Below, piece after piece: positions 19,755 through 28,339 of a DNA stretch of 64,000 nt. Numbering within the stretch: position 1 is the stretch's first letter; each line of letters starts with the position of its first letter. The position numbers were made by a program, and so were the translations under genes. Under the pieces are notes generated by a model. The model was given only the letters and a program-made list of their open reading frames with translations. It was not told the origin of the DNA and made no database searches. Source of the DNA: Limnephilus marmoratus (taxonomy: Eukaryota; Arthropoda; Insecta; Trichoptera; Limnephilidae); NCBI GenBank assembly GCA_917880885.1, contig OU862909.1, positions 35,276,405 through 35,340,404 on the forward strand. Direction: 5' to 3'.

Positions 19755-21060
19755 TAATATAATTTTAAAACAAAATTATTTTCAATTCAATGACAATATC
19801 TTTAAACAAAAAGATGGTTTGGCAATGGGTGCTACTACTAGCCCTTTGGTCGCTGATATATTTATAAATAATTTGGAATATAAGATTTTTAACAGTGGTG
19901 CCTTATTATTAAAATATATACATTGTTGGAAGAGATATGTGGATGATGTGTTTTGTGTTTGGACAGGTACATTGAGACATCTTAATATTTTTCTTAATTT
20001 TTTAAACAAACTTCATAAAAACATTAAATTTACTTTAGAGATTGGACAAAATTTGAGTATAAATTTTTTGGATTAAAATATTTCAATAATTAATAATAAA
20101 TTTAAATTTAATATTTTTCGCAAAGATACACACACAGACATTGTAATCCATAACACCTCAAATCATCCAATTTCTCAAAAAATGTCAGCTTTTCATTCTA
20201 TGATTCATAGATTAGTTAATGTACCTTTATCTCTTAGTAATTTTTCAAAAACACTCAACATTATTAAACAAATTGCAATCAATAATGGTTATAATTCCAA
20301 TGTAATTGAACAAATTCTTAATAAAAAATACAAGAATAATTTCCTTAGATCATACATCTACCCTGTACAAAAGGATAAAGAAGAGAAAAAATGGAGGAAA
20401 ATGATGTATTTTAATAATAAAATTTCTAATTCAATAAAAAAGAATGTACCTAATGAAATTATTCCTCTATTTTATGCAATCAATAGACTTAAAAATTACA
20501 GAGTAAATAATAAAGATAGAGATTCAAAAATGAAAAAATCTTGAATTTATAAATTCAAATGTAATGATTGTGATTTCTTTTATATAGGTAAAACTTCGAG
20601 AAACTTTGAAATAAAGATTAAAGAGCATATGAAAGCTTTAAATAATAATAGTTTCTCGGAGTTTGCCAACCATTTAATAGAAAATAGTCATACCTTTAAT
20701 TTTAACAGTGGAATAGAATTAATACATTGTAATGCCAATGGCTTTCAGTTGGATAAATTAGAAATTTTAGAGATTAGAAAGAGTGTTAATGCAAATTTAA
20801 ATATTATTAATAATCAAAAATTGTTTTTAAATGACCCATCATTAAAACTATTCCCCTTTAAAAATTTTAATTGTTCTATTTTGCCCCTCGTCTCCTACAC
20901 ATTATTTTCTTTCAAAATTTTATTATTGTTTATGTCTATTATTTTTTTCTATTACCTATGTATGTCTATTTTTTAAATTAGTTCTGTCAAAACCCTGAAG
21001 AAGTCAGCTTTGCTGACGAAACATGTCGGTTTTTGTAAATAATTAAGTTAATTTGAATTT
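19755..21060 (+). pseudogene. Penelope-like element, RT C-terminal half plus GIY-YIG (plus)
   Basis: The most complete Penelope here. Frame 19819-20076 holds the reverse transcriptase palm: GLAMGATTSPLVADIFINNL and YVDDVF with the catalytic DD pair. One in-frame TAA follows FLD; frame 20182-20544 carries the linker (RLVNVPLSLSNFSKTLNII, ending DRDSKMKKS); a TGA replaces the next Gly codon. The GIY-YIG domain reads CNDCDFFYIGKTSRNFEIKI, where Lys sits at the position held by Arg in the minus copy. The C-terminus is hydrophobic. The N-terminal half of the protein is missing. The 3' end carries a hammerhead at 20988 and then ATGTTACCACAAAATAA at 21064, resembling a Penelope ORF start. Confidence 0.92.
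20988..21035 (+). ncRNA. Hammerhead ribozyme in Penelope end
   Basis: CAAAACC at 20988-20994, core CUGAAGA, extra A, GUCAGC-UUU-GCUGAC, GAAA, CAUGUC (predicted cleavage after C21027) and GGUUUUUG ending at 21035. Stem I pairs 7 bp with one extra U. It sits between the end of this Penelope ORF and an ORF-start-like sequence at 21064, as expected for an LTR-like unit between tandem copies. Confidence 0.78.
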
Positions 21061-21069
21061 AAAATGTTA

Positions 21070-22054
21070 CCACAAAATAATTTTGCACTATTAGAAGAAG
21101 TAATTAAGTATATAATTGCATTTATGAATTAACTTTTACAAATTAACACAACGTAATCAAATATGACGTCAAGATGTCTAATTACTATAAATACACGTGT
21201 TTTCTATATTAACCATAAAATGGAAAAAAAATGAGAGATGGTTATTAATAATATTTATTTGGCTTAAAATTCTTTTTGTAATTTCTATGTATTATCTAGT
21301 TGTAAACCCACTGTGTTTACAAGTAAAATTGTTAATCCTTTATTTTTATAGAAGGAATGATTTGTTTCCAAAATGTGGTTGGGAAATTCAGAATAATTAT
21401 TTTTATTCAAACACCTCAGGTGTTCCTTAAACTGGTGTTAAAATTTTTAGAAGTCATCTCTATACGTAATCAATCGTTCCAAAATAATCGTTCGAAAAAT
21501 CACCCGTGTCTCTGTTATTTAATGCATACCTATATATTTTTTTAAAATTTATCAACAAACAGCTGGATGGATAGTAACTTTCGGCATGATTGGTTTGCAT
21601 TGGTTTCGAAACATGTTGATAATTTTGATTAGATGAGTGGTGTACACTTACAAGGTAAAATGCTTTCATTTAAATTAGAATGCCAGCGTTATTAAACTAT
21701 TTATAATTTATACTAGGAACGATTTTTAAAATTTATATTACCTACTCGCACACTTAAAAATACACACATTTATAATGTGACCAACAGCAGTAAACACTGC
21801 CAATACAATTTATTATCCAATCCCCATCAAAGATCACATAACAGTTACGATTAGAGTAACATTATCGATCTCAGGCGTTCTGTGAATTTCAGATATCATA
21901 AATAACAGATAAAGTTTATCGATGAGCATCTTTATTGTCAGTTCTAACGAGGCTCATGTTTCCCAACTAAGTTTAATTGGGCGACTGCGGAGGTTATGGG
22001 TGGAAGATATAATAAGCCAAGTAACTCTTAATTCCCATTAATTTCTTTCTAATC
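21070..22054. other. Unassigned AT-rich stretch
   Basis: Weak Penelope-end similarity at 21590-21640 (TTCGAAACATGTTGATAATT), otherwise single-copy. The ORFs at 21197-21545 are hydrophobic low-complexity frames. From about 21840 the sequence becomes less AT-rich leading into island 2. Confidence 0.4.
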
Positions 22055-22370
22055 GAACGTTAATCCGCCGGATGGATCACGATACTGTCTCTGTTTATAA
22101 TTTATTTGGCCTTCGAATTTGTGATTGTTCCGGCGCTGGCTGGAGCAATGTGTGAGATGATATCTGATCTCCTGATCTTCTTCTCTCGCTGGTGGTGCAG
22201 ATGAGATGCTGGGCAGATAAAGGCGGCTCGTGGGGTTGGCCGGGGCCACATCTCTCTCTCATCTGCATCTGCCAAGCGCCCATCGCCCAGCGCCCAGCGC
22301 AGGGTCAAATGGCATCGTTTTGCTAATAAAACACTTTGGACTGGAATGCCAAAGGCACATTTACTTTCCA
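22055..22370. promoter_or_regulatory. GC-rich single-copy island 2 (candidate regulatory)
   Basis: Unique in the window and free of repeat hallmarks. It contains TTTATAATTTATTTGGCC, CAGATAAAGGCGG, CATCTGCATCTGCC, and GCGCCCATCGCCCAGCGCCC, then GTCAAATGGCATCG. E-box-like CATCTG/CAGATG sites are repeated. Three overlapping short minus ORFs share this DNA and none looks like a real protein. Enhancer-like composition; function not shown. Confidence 0.35.
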
Positions 22371-22479
22371 TATTCATTCGAAAAAAAAAAACTGTGAATG
22401 CGCTAAGACTTCCTAGTCTATTGAAAAGAAAGTGTAGAACGAAGAGAAGTACGGAATGTCCATGCTGTGATAATTAGAC

Positions 22480-22795
22480 AAAGTGTATGATAATTGGGTA
22501 GTCTTGCGTTTGGGTCCCACTCAGGCGTCACGTGTTCAATTCGTCGGCTGGTCAATTCCTCCATCATGGCACAAGCAACATGTTTCGTGTGGTGATAATG
22601 GAGATTCTCGTATGTTGTCAAGTTATTCATTACCTGGGAAAGGTCTTCAGAAACTTCCCCTTCTCTCCTAAGTACATTTCTTCGAGGCAAAATCGGGGAA
22701 CCGGCTAAAGGGCGTGGACTTCGGCAATAGTCTGCGGTTGGGCCGATAGCTATATGCATTCTCATTGGGACTGCCCGGCGGTCTATGGTATACTT
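22480..22795 (+). mobile_element. Possible tRNA-derived SINE head and body
   Basis: TGGGTAGTCTTGCGTTTGG resembles an A box, and GTGTTCAATTCG about 30 nt later resembles a B box. The 250 nt that follow are unlike the surrounding AT-rich DNA. No second copy was found in the window, so this could instead be an unrelated single-copy segment. The overlapping minus ORF (22418-22765, 115 codons) is not recognisable. Confidence 0.3.
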
Positions 22796-22974
22796 TCTCT
22801 GGCTTTTCTTTTTACATATTTTATTTTCTCTCTGTTATTATAGTAATTACTTACATTATAACATAATCATATAACTGTTTTTTCCTGATTACTTATTTTA
22901 TTTTCAGAAGGTTTCCTCGACTGGTCATAGCCGTTATTTTTCTTTTTCTTTTACTAATACTATTATCTCTTTTT

Positions 22975-23225
22975 GATGTTACCTATTTCAGAAGAATTAT
23001 TCCACGGGCTGCTACCTCTATTTATTTTTTGTATAATGTTAATGTAAGTACTTGCATACTGCTTACTAATCCTGTATGCATGGACATTGGAGGGTCTAGA
23101 GTCGTTCAAATAAATGTAGCTTCGTTCAAAAAAAAGTAGAGTCTTGACGTGTGCGGTGTAGGAGGAAACCATTTGTTTCCTTATAACGCCGTTGGGAAAG
23201 TGGTGGGGTCCCCTCCAATTACCTG
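22975..23225 (+). repeat. Dispersed repeat E, copy 1
   Basis: Contains ATTATTCCACGGGCTGC, CTTGCATACTGCTTACTAA, TGCATGGACATTGGAGGGTC, AAATAAATGTAGCTTCGTTC and AGGAGGAAACCAT in that order. The same order occurs at 58195-58420 (plus), and part of it inverted at 42065-42165. No TIR, tRNA-like box or ORF is seen, so the class is unknown. Confidence 0.7.
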
Positions 23226-23362
23226 GGAATGTTTGTCATTCCTTTTTAAAATGAAAATTTAAAGAAAAGTGAAAAAAATACTAAATATTATATGGTGAAC
23301 AAGAAGTAATGGCCGTTACACACCATCAATTTTTTCTGCCCGGTTCCCGTATTGAGAGCAAA

Positions 23363-23539
23363 GACAAAATTTTTCGCTTTACGCGATCGCTGCTTTCATT
23401 TCTATTTTCACATCTACGATTTAAATTGGCATCACAACAAACAACACATAAACCATATTGTTTGTTGTGATGCCAACTGAAACCGTGGGTATAAAAGTAG
23501 GGACGAAAATAGCGATAGCGTAAAGCGAAAAATTTTGTC
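23363..23539. mobile_element. Inverted-repeat MITE, about 177 bp
   Basis: Arms of about 80 bp run GACAAAATTTTTCGCTTTAC to CATCACAACAAACAA and back, with several mismatches, around a loop of about 15 nt (ACACATAAACCATAT). There is almost no unique interior, so it has no coding capacity. The minus ORF spanning it is a by-product. Confidence 0.75.
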
Positions 23540-23661
23540 ATTGAAGAGATGTCGTGTATTGTCAACTTTAGTGTTTCGGAACAGTTCAAATCATAATGAT
23601 TAATTAAGATTTTTTTTATAATAATAATTTTTTTTTTTTATAATATTGATTTAATAATTTC

Positions 23662-24094
23662 AATTTGGGAGGCGGGTACGGGTATCATCGCCCCGGGAAT
23701 TATTTATTGGATAATCAACCTCCCTGCCATTGGTCATCCCGAGAGGTTCGCTACGTTTCGTGACTTACCAGGGGTGCCCGGGTTCATGGGGGTGAGGTTT
23801 ATTTAGATCTTGGCGGCCTGCTGCGTTTGCCCGCCTATCGCGTTTGCCCGCCTACCGTGTGGCGGGCTGAATCGATCCATCGCCTTTCACCGCAGCGAGA
23901 GGGATAGATTGATTCCTGCGTCACTCCTGGAAATATTGACTCCAAGATACCTACTTATCCCTCATACATTTTTCCTTCCAAGAACTCCCTCACCTTCCTC
24001 TCCCTAAAATACCTTCCACGCATCACCAAAGATGACATCGGCCCTGAGGGAATTTTTTTCCCTCATGGTCTCCTGTGTGGAGCTATATAAAAAA
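23662..24094 (+). mobile_element. LS SINE, long form, plus strand
   Basis: Near full-length copy with the head starting CAATTTGGGAGGCGGGTACG, the middle block (TGTGGCGGGCTGAATCGATC, then CGTCACTCCTGGA) and the LINE-like tail (CCACGCATCACCAAAGATGA, then CCTGAGGGAA, then CTGTGTGGAGC). CGCGTTTGCCCGCCTA is duplicated around 23825-23865. Directly after the tail A-run comes CGAGTGTGCTTTAGACCACG, which leads into an M2 element. Confidence 0.85.
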
Positions 24095-24119
24095 CGAGTG
24101 TGCTTTAGACCACGCAACT

Positions 24120-24686
24120 GAAGTAAAACTTCTTTAGCTCCATCTATATGATAGAAAGAGAGAAAGAAAATGTGCGCGCGCACTGCTCTCTCTTGCTCCT
24201 ACAGTGTGATACAGACTATAGGCCTGCACTGTGTCGATATACGAAACGTAACTGGCTATGAAAGAAAGAGAGAAAGAAAATGTGTGTTCGCACCTCTCTC
24301 TCTTTCTATCTTCACTAACTTATCGTCGCCTTAGTTCTTAATTGTCCAAACGACCATTTTAGTTTTTGTTCAATCTCCACTTTAAAATTAAAAATAAAGT
24401 ATAAAAAACGATAGTTTATCACTTAACTAAAAATTATTTAAACTAATGAGACCTTTACCTTCACGGAAAAAGCTTTATCTTAAACGCCTATCATAATATT
24501 TCTTCGACATAATGAAAGAAAACCTTCTCCTCCTATACATTTTTCTAATGGTCGTTTGGATAATTAAGAACTAAGGCGACCTTATATATCCCTCTCAACT
24601 ACCGTTCGCCTCGCTTTTCGTAACGCTCTCGTCACGCATTCGTCAGCTTACTCCCCAATTCAAGCGTGCGTAACGAAGTTTTACTT
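24120..24686. mobile_element. M2 element carrying a nested TIR element
   Basis: Termini GAAGTAAAACTTC and GAAGTTTTACTT match the copy at 8580-8803. The left interior has two copies of GAAAGAGAGAAAGAAAATGTG about 110 bp apart. The right interior (24600-24670) is the inverted GTTCGCCTCGC, then ACGCTCTCGTCACGC, then CAGCTTACTCCCC block of the other copy. A separate TIR element occupies 24325-24580. Confidence 0.7.
24325..24580. mobile_element. 256-bp TIR element nested in M2
   Basis: Left end GTCGCCTTAGTTCTTAATTG continues TCCAAACGACCATT. The right end is its reverse complement with one mismatch over about 34 bp. The flanks are ACTTATC and CTTATAT, so a short duplication around CTTAT is possible. 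The interior is AT-rich without an ORF. Superfamily unknown. Confidence 0.75.
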
Positions 24687-24914
24687 TAAAAAATAATTAT
24701 AATTTAGTCCGATTTTACGTTGGTTTTTACCTTCGATGAAAAGTTCAATCATGAATCACGAACATATTCATTTAATTCTTCCATTTTCTCCTTACTTATC
24801 CTTAGGCAAAGACATCAGTTAAATGACACGACACGCGATTCTGTGCTCAGATAGGTATCGTGCATTTAATTGAAATGTGGCTATAAAGTACACAGATATT
24901 GATTAAGTATTTAT

Positions 24915-25420
24915 ACAGATATATGTTCTAAATAATGAAAAACAGTGAAACTAGAAAAACTATTAAACGGAAAATTTTTGATACCTGCATCCTTCCTGTA
25001 CTTATCTACTTATGGTTGCCAAACTTGGGCACTCACAAAAAATCACAATAAGAACCTTGAAACTTGCCTAAACTCCATGGAAAAAAGTATGTTAGGGAAA
25101 AGACTGTCCGATAGAATAAAAATCGAAACCATTAAGAAACAAACAAGAAAAAAAGATGTCACAAAACAATAAAAAAGCTAAAGTGGAAGTGGTCAGGCCA
25201 CATAATCAGAGGAAGTGAAAAATGGTCAAAATTAGTCATGAATTGGTTCACAAGTGACAAGAAGAGAAAATGAGGTAGACCATTTAGACGGTGGGTTGAC
25301 GACGTCAAAGCCATAGCAGGTGGTACATGGACAAGAGTAGCTAATGATATAGAGAAATGGCGACAGTTGGAGGAGGCCTTTGTCAACTAGTGACATACAT
25401 ACAGGGAGTCGATGCTTGAT
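24915..25420 (+). pseudogene. RTE-like LINE ORF2 C-terminus fragment
   Basis: Frame 24945-25172 reads TYGCQTWALTKNHNKNLETC and RLSDRIKIETIKK, the region after the reverse transcriptase palm. A shifted frame continues LKWKWSGHIIRGSEKWSKLV, then GRPFRRWVDDVKAIAGGTWT and WRQLEEAFVN-stop, which is the usual C-terminus. At least one frameshift (near 25172) and one stop near 25273 break it. A TTATTATTATTATT microsatellite follows at about 25483. Confidence 0.8.
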
Positions 25421-25429
25421 AAGTGTTAT

Positions 25430-26077
25430 AAATGTTATAAATATTATAAATAATGTAACGTAATTTACTGTCTGAAGGCTATTATTATTATTATTGTGTT
25501 TTGTTCTATCTTCATATATTGATTTTGTCGCTGTTCGATTACTGCGCCTGGGTGAAATGCCTTGGTGGTCCCATGAAGTCCGAAATATGATGGAAGATTT
25601 AGGTAAGTAAGCAGTAGGTAGTGGTTCTAGTACCCATAACATGTAGTTCAAGCTGGATTTCTCCAAGATAAGGTAACATCTCACATCCTGATGAGTTGTC
25701 AGGTATTCCGTGACCTGCCCCAAGAGGCGAGCGACGCGACGCTGACGGGGTAATGAACACTGAACGGCCCCGGTCCTAGCGGGAAATTGCAACACTCCAC
25801 TCCACGGTACATATCGGACGATGTGACATTAAGATTGCCACTCGAGAAATCACTGTTGCGGAGAAATCAATACGGACCCCGACCAGACAGCTGACACGAG
25901 AAAAAGAGCGATCGAGGCATCAACGATCAACGTGCGAAATTTTAAAGGATTGGCAATGTTTTGTGTCCATTTGTGTATTATTTGAGGTAACAATTCGTAA
26001 ATATATGGTAATTGTGTGGTAATTTCTAGAACAATGTGACGTTTCGCTAGACTTTTTTACTTGACATCTAGGTTAAA
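25430..26077. other. Unassigned, partly GC-richer single-copy sequence
   Basis: Sequence at 25500-25800 is more balanced in composition. The plus frame reads LRLGEMPWWSHEVRNMMED and ends at a GGTAAGTAAG that resembles a splice donor (about 25600), so an exon cannot be excluded. The 187-codon minus ORF (25232-25795) overlaps LINE sequence and contains low-complexity Asn and Ile/Phe runs; I regard it as spurious. Confidence 0.3.
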
Positions 26078-26362
26078 AATTTGGGAGGCGGAAATGGGTG
26101 CCGCCGTCCCGGGAACCTTTATTGGATAACCAACACCTCTGCCATAGGTCCACCCCAAGTGGTTCGCACGTTTGGTGATTTAGCAGGGGTGCCGGGGTTA
26201 ATGGGATAAGGTTTGTCTAGGTCTCTTAAACTCTTTTCCTTCCCAGAACTCTCCTCTCCTTCCTTTTCTTAAAAAAAACCTCCACACAGCATCCCCAAAG
26301 ATGACATAGATTGGGGGAGTGGAGTATGGGGAGTGGAGCACATGTAAAAAAAAAAAGAAAAA
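26078..26362 (+). mobile_element. LS SINE, short form
   Basis: Head AATTTGGGAGGCGGAAATGG through GGGGTGCCGGGGTT. The tail starts CACAGCATCCCCAAAGATGA, but the CCCTGAGG hairpin is replaced by GGGGGAGTGGAGTATGGGG before CATGTAAAAAAAA. So the head is good and the tail hairpin is lost. Confidence 0.8.
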
Positions 26363-26458
26363 AGGTACTCAAGGTCTTTAGATAAATATGAAAGATTTTA
26401 TTCTTTGGGAGTAGAATTATGAACAATGTGATGATTTGGCAGATTTTTCTACAGGACC

Positions 26459-26793
26459 TTTTTTTACATGAGCTTCACACAGGAGGCCCTGAAGAAAATT
26501 ATTTCCCTCAGGGCCTGTGTCTTCTTTGGGGATGCTGTGTGGAGGGTTTTTTAAGGAAATTTTAGAGACGAGAGCTCTGGGAAGCAAAAGGGTTTAAGGG
26601 GTGGGTAGAAATCTGGAGTTCAGTGTGTCCTGGTCATCCGCCTCCAAGACCTAGACAAACCTCACCCCATGAACCCGAGCACCCCTGCTAAATCACTAAA
26701 CGTAGCCAAACACTTTGGGTGACCTATGGCAGAGGTGTTGGTTATCCAATAAAAGTTCCCGGGCGGCGGTACGCGTTCCCGCTTCCCAAATTG
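26459..26793 (-). mobile_element. LS SINE, short form, near full length
   Basis: All blocks are present in minus orientation: an A-run then CATGAGCTTCACACAGGAGG, the CCCTGAAG/CCCTCAGG hairpin, GGGGATGCTGTGTGGAGGG, a GGGTAGAAATCTGGAG block, and the head ending CGCTTCCCAAATTG at 26793. It is one of the two best short-form copies. Confidence 0.85.
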
Positions 26794-26825
26794 TCTATTA
26801 ATTTGGGGGTTATATCTGTTGACAT

Positions 26826-27086
26826 CAGGAGTGACGGACATATGAATCTATCCCTCCCACTGTGTGGTAAGGCGTTGTTCCGAGAGAGTCCTGCTGGAGA
26901 GATCAAAAGGTCTTCCTCAACCAGTATCTCCCGATCCGGCCTATCATATCGTTGGTGTGCAGATGCGTCGCCCGATAGACCCGGAGAAACCTCACCCCCT
27001 GAATCCGGCCACCCCTGCTAAAGCACCAATCATAGCAAACCACTTGGAGTGACATATGGCAGAGGTGTTGGTTATCCAATAAATCC
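26826..27086 (-). mobile_element. LS SINE, long-form head and middle, no tail
   Basis: The middle block (GGAGTGACGGACATATGAAT through GATCCGGCCTATCATATCG) and most of the head (CACTTGGAGTGACATATGG, TTGGTTATCCAATAAA) are present. The LINE-like tail and the CAATTTGGGAGG start are missing. It lies 33 bp from the previous copy in the same orientation. Confidence 0.8.
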
Positions 27087-27630
27087 CTCGAGCATGGAGG
27101 CGAGGGAGGAAACGTCCCTCTGCTTTCCCCGACGACAAATAACGTGGCAACCACAACTAGATATTTTCACATTGTTATTGGTAGGTAGATACTTATCGTG
27201 GATATTTTCTTTGCATACCCGTGATCAATGAAAATACTTTTTTGTAAAACTTTAAAGATTCATAATGGAAGTTTATCATTATTTTACTCCCTGCCGTCGG
27301 TTTTAAAAAATATTACTGTTATCTTTATCTGTGCTCACTCACAATTTTCCACTATTTAACAAAATTTAGACACGTAGATATACACATACATACCACATAC
27401 ACATACATACTACATACACACGTTCACATACACTTAAACTTGTACACAATATCATTTTTTAATGTACTGTTTGTCTTTATCTTAACCTCAAATCATTCCC
27501 CAGCATGTACTAACCCCGCCCGATAAATTGTATGTAATCACTAATCACTCACCAGATATTTCCTAGAGACATATCATCGGTACCCATCCATACATATAGT
27601 AATTATTTCTAAAACTGTTTACCACTATCT
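27087..27630. other. Unassigned, with an ACATACAC microsatellite
   Basis: A CATACATAC/ACACATAC simple repeat occupies about 27375-27435. The remainder is AT-rich with no ORF or repeat relative. Confidence 0.45.
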
Positions 27631-28005
27631 GACGGCCTCCGTGGTAGAGGGGCAAGGCTGTCGACTAGCGGTCCGGAGGTCGATTGTTCAAATCCCGGAT
27701 TTGTGATTTAACCATTTAATAATTTAAAATAACATGAGGTATATTGGCAGCACGTTCCAAAGTGGAAAATACTCTCAGTATCGCCCTGGTGCAATGCCAT
27801 CATTCAGAATTGAAACGTTGCTTAAAATGGCTTTAGCCGTGTTTGGCGACTAGATCTGAATAGTTGTGTGCTTTCCCACCTTCCTTTTAATCATCTCCTT
27901 CACCTCCCCACTTACTTTCAGCCTCAAAACATACTCCAATCGGGGATGCCATAGGCTCCCTGGCTCCAGGCGGTGGTGAGCAGTTGGGACTCTCGTGCGG
28001 TATTG
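27631..28005 (+). mobile_element. tRNA-derived SINE, full-length copy
   Basis: The head is tRNA-like: GTGGTAGAGGGGCAAGG (A box) and GATTGTTCAAATCCCGG (B box) about 35 nt later. The body carries TATCGCCCTGGTGCAATG, TGAAACGTTGCTTAAAATGG, TTTAGCCGTGTTTGGCGACT and, near the 3' end, CAGTTGGGACTCTCGTGCGG. Relatives lie at 35463-35837 and 50255-50506 (both minus), so it is a family of about 375 bp. Transcription by RNA polymerase III from the internal boxes is what such heads normally do. Confidence 0.85.
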
Positions 28006-28023
28006 ACATTGAAATTTAGAGAC

Positions 28024-28265
28024 ATTTGAAAATCAGACTAGTGAAACTTTCAGAAAACTTACGTAGACAAGAGTGGAGGGGGGCTACGAATCACCGCACA
28101 AAGAGGAGACCGATAGGCTACGAAGCACCGCACAAAGAGGCGACCGATTATTCTCATCTCATTTTCTCGCAAGCTAAATCCTAATGATGATAGATGTTTT
28201 TAGTGTCGTTTTTTAGTTTCATCGTGTTTCAAGTAAGGCGCTAAAGAAGTTTTCGCTTCAAAAAT
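28024..28265 (-). mobile_element. Family M copy
   Basis: On the minus strand it begins GCGAAAACTTCTTTAGCGCC and contains TAGGATTTAGC-type sequence, GAGATGAGAATAATCGG, two copies of CCTCTTTGTGCGGTG and, at its other end, GTTTTCTGAAAGTTTCACT. Same block order as 41680-41945. The terminal tail past the last block is missing. Confidence 0.65.
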
Positions 28266-28339
28266 ACTCGTTTTATCTATGTACTGTTTGTTTTTAAAAT
28301 AATAAAATAAACGATTTTAAAAAATTGTCCGGACGAAAG

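Noticed and set aside
22418..22765. 115-codon minus ORF as a host gene
   Set aside because: No recognisable domain, and it overlaps a possible tRNA-like SINE segment. Unsupported without expression data.
25232..25795. 187-codon minus ORF
   Set aside because: It runs antisense through an RTE LINE fragment, and its composition includes NNNNNN and long hydrophobic simple stretches. No family.
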